In this document: piece after piece, positions 51,963 to 61,005 of the stretch
Position numbering within the stretch: the first letter of the stretch is position 1
Layout of the letters: every line of letters starts with the position of its first letter
DNA from: Amycolatopsis sp. NBC_01480
Lineage (GTDB): Bacteria > Actinomycetota > Actinomycetes > Mycobacteriales > Pseudonocardiaceae
Direction of reading: 5' to 3'
Assembly: GCF_036227205.1 (NCBI RefSeq)
Contig: NZ_CP109442.1
Span: 7,316,001-7,380,000 of the forward strand
Length of the DNA stretch: 64,000 nucleotides
Notes under the pieces: generated by a model
Seen by the model: only the letters and a program-made list of their open reading frames with translations
What the model was told of the DNA's origin: nothing
The model's database searches: none
Translations under genes and position numbers: made by a program

Positions 51963-52024
51963 CGGTGCCCGGTGCCCGGGATGGAAGACTCGGGCCGGTG
52001 GACACGCCAGAGGATCGGAAGACC

Positions 52025-53182
52025 ATGACCACGAGCGGGCCGCGTTCCGGGGACTTCCGGGATCAGCTGGTCCAGCCGCTCCTCGTGCTCGGTGTGACCG
52101 CGGTGGGCGCGGTCCAGTGGTCCGCCGCCGACACCGTGTTCCCGCCGCTGGCGCTCACGCTGTTCGTGCTCACCGCGCTGGCCGGGATCGGCACGCTGTT
52201 CCCGTGGACGCGACTGGGCCCGCGGACGCAGATCGCCGCGATCAGCGGGTACATGGCGCTCGGCGCGTTGCTGCTGCCGCTGGCGCACCAGACGCAGGCC
52301 GCCGGCATCTTCCCGTTCATCGCGGCATCCGCGGCGGGCGTGAAGCTCGCTTCCCGGAAGGCGGCCGTCGGGATCGCCGTCGGCGGTGCTCTGCTCGCGA
52401 CCGCGGCGAGCGTGGCTGTCGGGCAGCTGGTGCCGGACGCGCCGCAGTGGCCGTGGTGGGCGCCGCTGACCGTCGCCCTGCCCGTGTACATGGGCATTTC
52501 CTTCCGGGACCGGCAGAACGTGCTGCTCAGCGCGCGCCGCGCGGCCGAGGCGGCCGAGCGCGCCGCCGAGTCGGAGGCCCGTGAGGCCGCGCTGCTCGAA
52601 CGCGCCCGCATCGGCCGCGAGGTCCACGACGTGCTCGGCCATTCGCTGTCCGGGATCGCGCTGCAGCTGGACCTGGCCGACGCGTTGCGAAGCAGTGGCC
52701 GCGACGAGGAGTCGGTCGCGGCCGTCCGCCGGGCCCGCGCCCTCGCGGTGGACAGCATCGGCGAAACCCGGCGCGCCGTGCAGGCGTTGCGGGAGGACAC
52801 CCTGCCGCTCCCGGATGTGCTCCGCCGGCTGGCCGAGCGCAACGCGGTCGGCTTCACGATCACCGGCGAGCCCGTTTCCCCCAGTGCCGAGGCGACGCAC
52901 GCGGTCTTCCGGGTGGCGCAGGAAGCACTGACCAACGCGGCGAAACACGCCCCGGGTGCGACACGCGCGATGAGCCTGTCGTGTACCGCTGACCGGATCA
53001 TCCTGACTGTCCACAACGGACCCGCCGGCGAGATTCGCGGCGGCGGGACGGCGGCCGCCCCCGGCGTCGGCCTCGTCGGCATGCGCGAGCGCGCCACCCA
53101 GCTCGGCGCCACCCTGCACACCGGCCCGGCGCCCGACGGCGGCTGGACCGTGGAGCTGAGCCTGCCGAGGCGCTCCGTGTAG
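52025..53182 (+). CDS. NarL/DesK-type sensor histidine kinase (HisKA_3), no adjacent regulator
   Basis: 385 residues from ATG 52025; a GTG 27 bases earlier is an alternative. Five hydrophobic helices form the N-terminal membrane domain (about 15-160). A coiled linker follows, then the dimerisation motif LERARIGREVHDVLGHSLSG with phospho-acceptor His201, and a DesK-like ATPase with VAQEALTNAAKHAPGA and GVGLVGMRERATQLGA. Such kinases normally have a LuxR-type regulator encoded next door; here the next gene is a glycosyltransferase. It is divergent from the P450 operon across the palindrome at 51937-51962. Confidence 0.92.
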   Translation: MTTSGPRSGDFRDQLVQPLLVLGVTAVGAVQWSAADTVFPPLALTLFVLTALAGIGTLFPWTRLGPRTQIAAISGYMALGALLLPLAHQTQAAGIFPFIAASAAGVKLASRKAAVGIAVGGALLATAASVAVGQLVPDAPQWPWWAPLTVALPVYMGISFRDRQNVLLSARRAAEAAERAAESEAREAALLERARIGREVHDVLGHSLSGIALQLDLADALRSSGRDEESVAAVRRARALAVDSIGETRRAVQALREDTLPLPDVLRRLAERNAVGFTITGEPVSPSAEATHAVFRVAQEALTNAAKHAPGATRAMSLSCTADRIILTVHNGPAGEIRGGGTAAAPGVGLVGMRERATQLGATLHTGPAPDGGWTVELSLPRRSV

Positions 53183-53395
53183 CGCAGGTCACAGGCGAAA
53201 TCCTCGGTGTGCCATTCGGACATCCGGGTGAATATCGCCCGCGAATCTGGATCTTGATCACCCGTCGGTGGCCATTCACAGCTTACGTACAACTTGCGCC
53301 AACGTTTCTCACACACTCGCCCGCCATACCTATCGGAGTGGCTCCGCCCCGGATCCCGAGGTCCGTTCTCCCGTAGGTGGTCGAAATTGCCTGGT

Positions 53396-54700
53396 GTGAT
53401 CTCTGCCCGACAAAGTGAGCACGTCCCCGAACCGCGCGACGAGGCCGAGCTCGGTGACCAGCAGCGTCATCCGACGGTCGACGTCGTGATCCCGGTGTAC
53501 AACGAGGAGCGGTCGCTGCCCGGCTGCATCCGGGTGCTGCACGACTACCTCAGCAACGGGTTCCCGTTCGAGTGGACCATCACCGTGGTCGACAACGCGA
53601 GCACCGACGGCACCGAGCGCGTCGCCAACCAGCTCGCCGAGACCACGGACAACGTGCGTGTGCTCCGTCTGGAGCGCAAGGGCCGCGGGCTGGCCCTGCG
53701 CACCGCGTGGGGGTTCAGCGACGCCGACATCGTGGTCTACATGGACGTCGACCTGTCCACCGGCCTCGACGCGCTGCTGCCGCTCGTGGCGCCGCTGAGC
53801 AACGGGCACTCCGACATCGCCATCGGGTCCCGGCTGGCGCCCGGCGCGCGCACCGTCCGCGGGCCCAAGCGCGAGGTGATCTCCCGCTGTTACAACGCGT
53901 TGATCCGGCTTTCCCATGGCGCCCGGTTCTCCGACGCGCAGTGCGGGTTCAAGGCGGCGCGGGCCGAGGTGATCCGCCCGCTGCTGCAGCGCATCGAGGA
54001 CGACTCCTGGTTCTTCGACACCGAGCTGCTGCTGCTGGCCGAGCACAACGGCCTGCGGGTGCACGAGGTCCCGGTCGACTGGGTCGAGGACACCGACACC
54101 CGGGTGCACGTGGCCTCGACCGCGATGGACGACATCCGCGGGCTGGTCCGGGTGGCCCGCAACAAGGCCAGCGGATCGGCCAAGGTCGACGACCTGCCGC
54201 GCCGGCCCGAGCCCGCGCCGATCCACCCGGACGCGGTGGTGGCGCAGCGCCGGGAGACCGGGCTGCTGTGGCAGGTGCTCTGCTTCGGCCTGATCGGCGC
54301 GGCGTCCACGGTCGCGACCCTGTTGCTGTACGCCGGATTCCGCACCTGGTGGCCGTACTGGGTGGCGAACTTCGTCGCGCTGACCATCACCACCCTGCTC
54401 AACACCGAGGCCAACCGCAGGCTCACGTTCATCGGGCGAAAACGCCCGAGCGGGCGCGTGCACCTGCAAGGGCTGGTGGTGTTCGCGCTCTACTACGCGT
54501 TCACCTCCGGCGCGCTGTTCCTCCTGGACGCGCTGGAGCCGCGGCACACCGCCGCGCTCGAACTCGTGGTGCTGCTGGCGGCCTCCCTGGTCGGCACGGC
54601 CGGCCGGTTCGTCCTGCTGCGCATCTGGGTGTTCCGCCACGACAAGTCACCGGCCGCCCCGGCCGGTGAGAAGAACCTCGAAGAAAAGGTGGCCGCATGA
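53396..54700 (+). CDS. Polyprenyl-phosphate glycosyltransferase (GT2) fused to GtrA domain
   Basis: 434 residues from GTG 53396; TTG 53294 would add 34 unlikely residues. The N-terminal GT2 domain (about 20-260) resembles dolichyl-phosphate mannose synthase: VDVVIPVYNEERSLPGC, VVDNASTDGT, VVYMDVDLSTGLDALLP (metal-binding Asp) and SDAQCGFKAARAEV. The C-terminal ~130 residues contain four helices of a GtrA domain (LLWQVLCFGLIGAASTVATL, NFVALTITTLLNTEANRRLT), thought to help flip lipid-linked sugars. It is coupled to the next gene by an ATGA overlap at 54697-54700 and is the first gene of the glycosylation cluster. Confidence 0.93.
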   Translation: MISARQSEHVPEPRDEAELGDQQRHPTVDVVIPVYNEERSLPGCIRVLHDYLSNGFPFEWTITVVDNASTDGTERVANQLAETTDNVRVLRLERKGRGLALRTAWGFSDADIVVYMDVDLSTGLDALLPLVAPLSNGHSDIAIGSRLAPGARTVRGPKREVISRCYNALIRLSHGARFSDAQCGFKAARAEVIRPLLQRIEDDSWFFDTELLLLAEHNGLRVHEVPVDWVEDTDTRVHVASTAMDDIRGLVRVARNKASGSAKVDDLPRRPEPAPIHPDAVVAQRRETGLLWQVLCFGLIGAASTVATLLLYAGFRTWWPYWVANFVALTITTLLNTEANRRLTFIGRKRPSGRVHLQGLVVFALYYAFTSGALFLLDALEPRHTAALELVVLLAASLVGTAGRFVLLRIWVFRHDKSPAAPAGEKNLEEKVAA

Positions 54701-56856
54701 CGGCCACGGCCGTCCAGCCCCGGGCCCTGTCCACGCCGCGCATCGGCTGGCAGCCACTGGCCCTCGGCGCGATCGTGCTGCTCTCGATCGTGCTCTACAG
54801 CTGGGGAATCGCCGCCGAAGGCTGGTCGAACACGTTCTACTCGGCCGCGGTCAAGTCGATGTCGGAGAACGCGACGAACTTCCTGTTCGGCTCGTTCGAC
54901 CCGGCCGGCGTGGTCACCGTCGACAAGCCGCCGATGGCGTTCTGGCCGCAGGTGGTCTCGAGCTGGATCTTCGGCTACCACGGCTGGGCGCTGCTGCTGC
55001 CGGAGATCATCGAGGGCGCCGCGGCGGTCTTCCTGCTGCACCGCACGGTCCGCCGGTGGGCGGGGGAGAACGTCGCGCTGCTGGCGGCACTGATCCTCGC
55101 GATCACGCCGGTCACCGTCGCGATCGACCGCAGCGTCAACCCGGACGCGGCGTTGACGCTGCTGTGCGTCGCCGCCGCGTACGCGCTGACCCGCTCGGTG
55201 GAGTCCGGGATCAGCTCCCGCAGCGCGACGAAATGGTTGCTGCAGGCCGCTTTCTGGGTCGGCTGCGGGTTCGTCACCAAGATGCTGGCCGGCTGGATGA
55301 TCATCCCGGCGCTGGTGCTCGCGTACCTGGTCGGGCGCAACGCCTCCTGGGGCCGCCGGCTGCTCGACCTGCTCGGGGCCGCCGTGGTCCTGCTGGTCTC
55401 CTCGCTGTGGTGGGTCGCGCTCACGGCGTGGTGGCCGGGGCAGAAGCCGTACATCGGCGGCAGCACGGACGGCTCCGCGTGGGACCTGATCGTCGGCTAC
55501 AACGGCCTGGGGCGCGTCTTCGGCGAAGGCTCCGGACCGGGCAGCGGGGCCGGGCGTGGTGGCGCCGCCGGCGGTGACCTGGCCGCGGGCGGATTCCCCG
55601 GCGCGGGCGGTCCTCCCGGTGGCGGCGGTCCCGGTGGCGGCGGCCCTGGCGGGGCGGCGTTCGGCGGTCAGTCCGGGTTGTTCCGGATGTTCGGTGAGTC
55701 CGCGGGCGGCCAGATCAGCTGGTTGCTGCCGCTTTGCCTGCTTGTGCTGGTCGTGGTCGCCGTACTCGGGTTCCGGGCCTGGCGGGCGAAGGCGCCGGCG
55801 CAGCACACCGTCCGCGCGGGCTGGGTGCTCTGGGGCTCCTGGCTGGTGATCATCGCGCTGGTGTTCAGCTTCCAGAGCGGCATCTTCCACCCGTACTACA
55901 CGACTCAGCTCGCTCCCGCGGTCGCCGCGCTGGCGGCGGGCGGGCTCGCGCTGCTGTGGCGCTACCGCGAATCCCGGGTCGCCTGGACGCTGCTGCCGCT
56001 GGGCATCGCGCTCACCGCGGTCTGGGCGTGGGTGGTGATCTCGCGGGACACCTCGTGGAACGGCTGGCTGCGGTACGCCGTGGTGATCGCGGCGCTGCTC
56101 GCGATCGGCGGCCTGGTCCTCGTCCGGTTCTCCGGCGCCCTGCCCGCGGCCGGCGTGCGGGCGGTCGGCGTGGTCGGGCTGGTGGCCGTGCTGCTCACGC
56201 CGCTGGTCTGGTCCGGCGCCACCGCGTTCGCCGGTGGCGGCGGCGGGATGGGCGCGACGATCCCGATGGCCGGGCCCAGCAGCGCCGGGTTCGGCGGGTT
56301 CGGCGGCGGGCGCCCTGGTGCCGGTGGCCGGGGTGGTTTCGGTGGTTTCGGCGGTCCTGGCGCCACCGGTGCGCCCGGGGCTCCTGGCGCGACCGGTGCT
56401 CCCGGCGCGGCCGGTTCGGCCGAGGCCGAGATCGCCGAGATGATGCGCGGCCGGCGCGGGAACGAGGACGGCTCCCTGACCGCCGAGGAGCAGAAGATCC
56501 TGGACTACGCGGTGAAGAACGCCCACAACGCGCAGATCGTGATGGCGGTCGAGGGCGGCTCGATGGCCTCGTCCGGCTACATCATCAACAGCGACGCCAC
56601 CGTCATCGGAATGGGTGGTTTCTCCGGCACCGACAACGCCCCCAGCGTCGACCTGCTGAAGAGCTGGAAGGCCACCGGGAAGCTGGGCTTCGTCCTGGAA
56701 TCCGACACGGGGCGCGGCGGTGGCGGCGGCGGTTTCGGCCGGGGCGGCGCGTCCACGGAGCGGACCACGTGGGTCAAGGCGAACTGCCAGGCGGTCCCGG
56801 CGAGCGCGTACGGCGGCACCGAAACCCAGACCCTGTACGACTGCGTCAGCTCATGA
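54697..56856 (+). CDS. GT39/ArnT-like glycosyltransferase with Gly-rich insertions
   Basis: 719 residues. A polytopic GT-C enzyme related to YkcB/ArnT: first helix LALGAIVLLSIVLYSWGI, then an outer loop with the catalytic-type acidic site (SFDPAGVVTVDKPPMAFWPQ) and AIDRSVNPDAALTL. It would transfer a sugar from a polyprenyl phosphate to a wall or protein acceptor outside. Unusual are two Gly-rich extracytoplasmic insertions (about residues 283-325 and 515-570, the second partly GAPGATGAP collagen-like) and a soluble C-terminal domain ending in paired Cys (KANCQAV, LYDCVSS). Probably receives its donor from the GT2-GtrA protein. Confidence 0.9.
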   Translation: MTATAVQPRALSTPRIGWQPLALGAIVLLSIVLYSWGIAAEGWSNTFYSAAVKSMSENATNFLFGSFDPAGVVTVDKPPMAFWPQVVSSWIFGYHGWALLLPEIIEGAAAVFLLHRTVRRWAGENVALLAALILAITPVTVAIDRSVNPDAALTLLCVAAAYALTRSVESGISSRSATKWLLQAAFWVGCGFVTKMLAGWMIIPALVLAYLVGRNASWGRRLLDLLGAAVVLLVSSLWWVALTAWWPGQKPYIGGSTDGSAWDLIVGYNGLGRVFGEGSGPGSGAGRGGAAGGDLAAGGFPGAGGPPGGGGPGGGGPGGAAFGGQSGLFRMFGESAGGQISWLLPLCLLVLVVVAVLGFRAWRAKAPAQHTVRAGWVLWGSWLVIIALVFSFQSGIFHPYYTTQLAPAVAALAAGGLALLWRYRESRVAWTLLPLGIALTAVWAWVVISRDTSWNGWLRYAVVIAALLAIGGLVLVRFSGALPAAGVRAVGVVGLVAVLLTPLVWSGATAFAGGGGGMGATIPMAGPSSAGFGGFGGGRPGAGGRGGFGGFGGPGATGAPGAPGATGAPGAAGSAEAEIAEMMRGRRGNEDGSLTAEEQKILDYAVKNAHNAQIVMAVEGGSMASSGYIINSDATVIGMGGFSGTDNAPSVDLLKSWKATGKLGFVLESDTGRGGGGGGFGRGGASTERTTWVKANCQAVPASAYGGTETQTLYDCVSS

Positions 56857-56899
56857 TCGCGGCCGAGCGGCACACCGGAACGGGGCTCAAGCTGTCACG

Positions 56900-57625
56900 A
56901 TGAATGGTTTCCCTGCTTCGCGGCCGGCCACGGTCCTGGTCGTCGACGACGAGGTCGACATCCTGGACCTGCTCACGGCCGCGCTGGAGCTGAGCGGGTT
57001 CACCGTGTTCTCCGCGGCCACCGGGGCCGAGGCGCTGGAGCTGACCGCCCGGGTGGCGCCGGACATCCTGGTGCTGGACGTGATGCTGCCGGTCTACGAC
57101 GGGTTCACCGTCGCCCAGCTGCTGCGGGCCGAGGGCAACGAGGTGCCGGTGCTGTTCCTGTCCGCGCGGGACGCGCTCGAGGACCGGCTCGCCGGGCTCG
57201 GCGCGGGCGGGGACGACTACGTGAGCAAGCCGTTCAGCTTCGACGAGGTGGTGATGCGGATCCGGGCCATCCTGCGCCGGACCGCCTCGCCCGGCGACGG
57301 CGAGCTGCTGCGTTACGCCGAACTCGAACTGGACGAGGCCGCCCACGAGGCCCGGCGCGGCGGGCGGACGATCCCGTTGTCCCCCACCGAGTTCAAGCTG
57401 CTGCGCTACCTGCTGGTGAACTCGGGCAGCGTGGTCAGCAAGTCGCAGATCTTCGACCGGGTGTGGAACTCGGACTTCGTCGGCGAGACGCGGGTGATCG
57501 ACTCCTACATCAGCTACCTGCGCCGGAAGATCGACTCGGTGGGCCCGCCGCTGATCCACACGATCCGCGGCGTCGGCTACAGCCTCCGGCTGCCCAGGGC
57601 CACCGACGAGCGGCCGTCGTCTTGA
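56900..57625 (+). CDS. OmpR-family response regulator within the glycosyltransferase cluster
   Basis: 241 residues from ATG 56900. Receiver domain: DD at 16-17, phospho-acceptor Asp60 in ILVLDVMLPVYDG, Lys in YVSKPF. The winged helix has LSPTEFKLLRYLLVNSGSVV and VIDSYISYLRRKIDSVG with closing HTIRGVGYSLR (MprA/TrcR-like). It starts 43 bp after the GT39 gene and overlaps the kinase as TTGA at 57622-57625. Its position between two glycosyltransferase genes suggests it regulates this cluster. Confidence 0.95.
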   Translation: MNGFPASRPATVLVVDDEVDILDLLTAALELSGFTVFSAATGAEALELTARVAPDILVLDVMLPVYDGFTVAQLLRAEGNEVPVLFLSARDALEDRLAGLGAGGDDYVSKPFSFDEVVMRIRAILRRTASPGDGELLRYAELELDEAAHEARRGGRTIPLSPTEFKLLRYLLVNSGSVVSKSQIFDRVWNSDFVGETRVIDSYISYLRRKIDSVGPPLIHTIRGVGYSLRLPRATDERPSS

Positions 57626-59130
57626 GCGGCACCGGTGTTGTCGGTAGCGCCGGGAAACGCCGTCGTCCCTGGACGTTGCGCGCGCGGCTCACGCTGGCGT
57701 TGCTGGTGCTGCTGGCCACCGGGCTGACCGCGTTCGGCTTCGTCAGCGTGACGACGCTGCAGAGCTCGCTGGTCGACAACGTCGACGATCAGCTGAACGG
57801 CGTCGTCACCATGATGTCCGACCCGGATCGGCCGCCGCCGCGGCCGCCGGCGCAGATCAACGTCCGCGACCGGCTGCCGACCGACTACCGCGTGCTGTTC
57901 TACGACAGCACCGGCCGGCTCACCGAGCGCGTCGGCCAGGCGAAGGGGGAGACCCTGATGCCGGTCGTGCCGCCGATGGACGTCGCTTCGGTGCACGCCC
58001 GCGGCACCGCGGCGTTCACCGTCGGCGACGAGAACGGCGACACGACCTGGCGGGTCCGGACCGCGGTCCAGGCGCCGACGCCCGCGCAGCCGGTGAGCGG
58101 CACGGTGGCGGTCGCGGAGTCGCTGGACTCGGGCATCGCCACCGCGAACCGGCTGAAGACGATCGAGGTCGTGTTCGGTTTTGTGCTCGTGGTGCTGCTC
58201 GGGGTGATCGCGACCTGGCTGATCCGGCTCGGGCTCCGGCCGCTGACCCGGATCGAGCACACGGCGCAGGCGATCGCGGGCGGCGACTTCGACCGCCGGG
58301 TGCCGGACCTGGACCCGCGGACCGAGGCCGGCCGGCTGGGCTCGGCGTTCAACGTGATGCTCGGCGAGGTCGCATCGGCGCTCAAGAAGCGTGAACAGTC
58401 GGAGGACCGGCTGCGCCGCTTCGTCGCCGACGCCTCGCACGAGCTGCGCACCCCACTGACGTCGATCCGCGGCTTCGCCGAGCTGTACCGCAAGAGCGGC
58501 GAATCGTCCGAAGTGGACGTCGGCCGGATCATGAGCCGGATCGAGAACGGCGCGATCCAGATGGGGCTGCTGGTGGACGACCTGCTGCTGCTGGCGCGGC
58601 TGGACCAGGAGCGCGTGCTCGACCTGACCGAGGTGGACCTGTCCGCGCTGGCCTCGGACGTCGTGCACGACGCGCGGGCCCGCGAACCCGCGCGGACGAT
58701 CGGCTTCGCCGGCCCCGCCGAACCGGTCCGCGTGCTCGGCGACATCCACCGCCTGCGCCAGGTCGCGGCGAACCTCGTCACCAACGCGCTGGTGCACACC
58801 CCGCCGGAAGCCGAGATCACCGTCTCGGTGTGGCCGGCGGCGGACACCAGTTCGTGGCCGGTCGTCGTCGGCACCGGCGACCCGCCGCCCGCCGGACGGG
58901 ATTGCGCGGTGCTCGAGGTGCGCGACAACGGCCCAGGGGTGGCGCCGGACAACGCTTCCCGCATTTTCGACCGGTTCTACCGCGCCGGCCACGCCCGGGC
59001 CAAAGCCGGCGGCTCCGGCCTGGGCCTCGCGATCGCGGCGGCCATCATCGGTGCCCACGGCGGTTCCGTCGTGCTGCTGACCACCCCGGGCGGCGGCGCG
59101 ACTTTCCGCGTCGTGCTCGGTACCGCCTGA
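57622..59130 (+). CDS. Sensor histidine kinase within the glycosyltransferase cluster
   Basis: 502 residues from TTG 57622, the in-frame codon overlapping the regulator stop; no ATG or GTG is near. Membrane helix about 20-42, extracytoplasmic sensor about 43-180 (VTMMSDPDRPPPRPPAQINV, VLFYDSTGRLTERV), membrane helix about 181-204, HAMP, HisKA with His273 in ADASHELRTPLT, and an ATPase domain (NLVTNALVHTP, DNGPGV, GSGLGLAIA). TrcS/MprB-like. The ~140-residue sensor could monitor wall glycans or membrane state, as the flanking genes suggest. Confidence 0.94.
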   Translation: MSGTGVVGSAGKRRRPWTLRARLTLALLVLLATGLTAFGFVSVTTLQSSLVDNVDDQLNGVVTMMSDPDRPPPRPPAQINVRDRLPTDYRVLFYDSTGRLTERVGQAKGETLMPVVPPMDVASVHARGTAAFTVGDENGDTTWRVRTAVQAPTPAQPVSGTVAVAESLDSGIATANRLKTIEVVFGFVLVVLLGVIATWLIRLGLRPLTRIEHTAQAIAGGDFDRRVPDLDPRTEAGRLGSAFNVMLGEVASALKKREQSEDRLRRFVADASHELRTPLTSIRGFAELYRKSGESSEVDVGRIMSRIENGAIQMGLLVDDLLLLARLDQERVLDLTEVDLSALASDVVHDARAREPARTIGFAGPAEPVRVLGDIHRLRQVAANLVTNALVHTPPEAEITVSVWPAADTSSWPVVVGTGDPPPAGRDCAVLEVRDNGPGVAPDNASRIFDRFYRAGHARAKAGGSGLGLAIAAAIIGAHGGSVVLLTTPGGGATFRVVLGTA

Positions 59131-59164
59131 CCTGCTCCCCGAAATCCCCGAGACAAGGAGTCCC

Positions 59165-60835
59165 TTGATCGACAACGACGTGGCGGCGCGGCCGAAACCC
59201 CGGCGCGCCCTCCTGATCGCCGTGGCCGCTGTTGTCGTGCTGGGCGGGCTCGCCGTGCGCACGGCGTTCTTCTCCTACGCCTCGGGCGACTACCGGGCGT
59301 TTGTCAGCCAGTGGTACGAGTTCATCAAGCAGAACGGGGGGTTCAGCGCCCTCAAGTACAACTTCGCCAACTACAACACGCCGTACCTGTATCTGCTGGC
59401 GATCCTGACGCACATCCCGGTGCCCACGCTGTACGGCGTCAAGGCGATCTCGGTGCTGTTCGATTTGGTGCTGGCGTTTTTCACCTACCGCATCGTCGCG
59501 CTGCGGTACCCGGGCACCTGGTGGCCGCTGCTGGCCGGCGCGATCGTGCTGTACCTGCCGACGGTGGTGCTGAACAGCGCGGCCTGGGCACAGGTGGACT
59601 CGGCCTACTCGGCGTTCGGCGTGGGCGGCGTTTATTTCGTGCTCCGCAAGCGTCCGTGGCTGGCGTGTGTGTTCTTCGGCCTGGCGTTCGCCTTCAAGCT
59701 GCAGGCGGTGTTCTTCTTCCCGGCGCTGCTGCTGTTCGTGCTGCGCAAGCGGGTGCCGTGGCCGGCGCTGCTGCTGATCCCGGCGGTCTACCTGGTCCTG
59801 GACGTGCCGGCCCTGATCGTCGGCGCGAACTTCGGCGACCTGCTGAAGATCTACCTGAGCCAGTCCGACACCTATGACCAGCTGACCTTGAACGCGCCGA
59901 ACGTCTACCAGTACTTCGGCTCGGTCACCAGCTCGTCGGCGCTGCGGCTCGGCGGGATCGTGGTCACCGGCCTGATCCTGCTGGCGCTGATGATCCCGGT
60001 GGTGGTCCGCAAGTCCGAGCTGACGCCGGCCCGCATCGTCCTGGTGAGCGCCATCTCGGTCACCCTGGTGCCGTACTTCCTGCCCGCCATGCACGAACGC
60101 TACTTCTACCCGGCCGACGCCTTGAGCGTGATCGCCGCCTTCTACCTGCCTAGGCGGCTGTGGGCGTTCCCGATTCTGGAGCAGTTCGCTTCGGGATTTG
60201 CTTATGCGCCTTACCTTTTGAACTCCCGCCAGGGCGGGCCTGGTGGTGGTTTTCCCGGCGGCCCTGGCGGACGGCGTGGTTCCGGCTTCCCAGGCTTCCC
60301 CGGGGGCACTGGCGGCCGCCGTGGCTCCTTCCCCGGCGGCACTGGCGCGGGCGGCACCCGTCCGGGCGGCACCGGTGCGGTGGGCACCGGTCCGGGTGGT
60401 ACCGGCGCGGGCGGCACCACGGAACCGCCCGGTGTGAACGACCCGGGCCACCTCCTCCAGCGCAACACCGGCGCTCCCCAGTCCGGCCAGTCCGGCCAGC
60501 AGTTCCGCCCACCCGGCGGCGCCAACGGCGGCATGACCACGGGCACCGTCCTGGTCGACTTCTGGATCCTGTCGACGGCGATGCTGGCCGGGCTGGTCCT
60601 GGCGGTGTGGGCCGCGGTCCAGGACTTCCGCCGGGACCCTTCGGTGGCCTCGGAAGCTGCGCCGGGACCCGTGACCGACCCGGAACCTCCGGTGGCGGCG
60701 GAAGCCGCGCCGGAACCCCCGACCGACCTGGCGTCCCAGACCGCCCAGGAAGCCACGGCCGAGCGAGAATCTGCGGCCGAGCCGGAACTTGCGGCGGAAC
60801 CCGCGCCGGAACGGCCGGAAGGTTCACCCGAGTAA
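59165..60835 (+). CDS. GT-C-type membrane glycosyltransferase with Gly/Pro-rich segment
   Basis: 556 residues from TTG 59165, after AAGGAG. About ten membrane helices. The first outer loop has SGDYRAFVSQWYEFIKQNGG (acidic site), and the PIG-M/PimE-like features AWAQVDSAYSAF and AMHERYFYPADAL are present, so it is a polyprenyl-phosphate-mannose-type transferase. After about residue 355 comes a Gly/Arg/Pro-rich low-complexity stretch (GGPGGRRGSGFPGFPGGTGG and similar), one more helix (about 460-485), and an acidic Ala/Glu/Pro tail. It closes the cluster, 34 bp after the kinase. Confidence 0.88.
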   Translation: MIDNDVAARPKPRRALLIAVAAVVVLGGLAVRTAFFSYASGDYRAFVSQWYEFIKQNGGFSALKYNFANYNTPYLYLLAILTHIPVPTLYGVKAISVLFDLVLAFFTYRIVALRYPGTWWPLLAGAIVLYLPTVVLNSAAWAQVDSAYSAFGVGGVYFVLRKRPWLACVFFGLAFAFKLQAVFFFPALLLFVLRKRVPWPALLLIPAVYLVLDVPALIVGANFGDLLKIYLSQSDTYDQLTLNAPNVYQYFGSVTSSSALRLGGIVVTGLILLALMIPVVVRKSELTPARIVLVSAISVTLVPYFLPAMHERYFYPADALSVIAAFYLPRRLWAFPILEQFASGFAYAPYLLNSRQGGPGGGFPGGPGGRRGSGFPGFPGGTGGRRGSFPGGTGAGGTRPGGTGAVGTGPGGTGAGGTTEPPGVNDPGHLLQRNTGAPQSGQSGQQFRPPGGANGGMTTGTVLVDFWILSTAMLAGLVLAVWAAVQDFRRDPSVASEAAPGPVTDPEPPVAAEAAPEPPTDLASQTAQEATAERESAAEPELAAEPAPERPEGSPE

Positions 60836-61005
60836 CCTTGGTCCGGGGCGATGTCGTCTGGCGGTCGGCCACTGTGCATCCAGTGTCGGCTGCCGGCGAC
60901 CCGGGCGATGGCATCATCGCCGATCCGCGACAACGCATGACCCGGGCACCATCGGTCGCACGATCCACATGGGACACATGCCGGCTTGGCGCACTCGACA
61001 CACCA

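Noticed and set aside
51584..53119. N-terminal extension of the ferredoxin reductase frame to 949 residues, across the ferredoxin gene and the kinase gene
   Set aside because: The reductase begins with its FAD motif at 51583 and overlaps the ferredoxin stop; the extension is antisense shadow.
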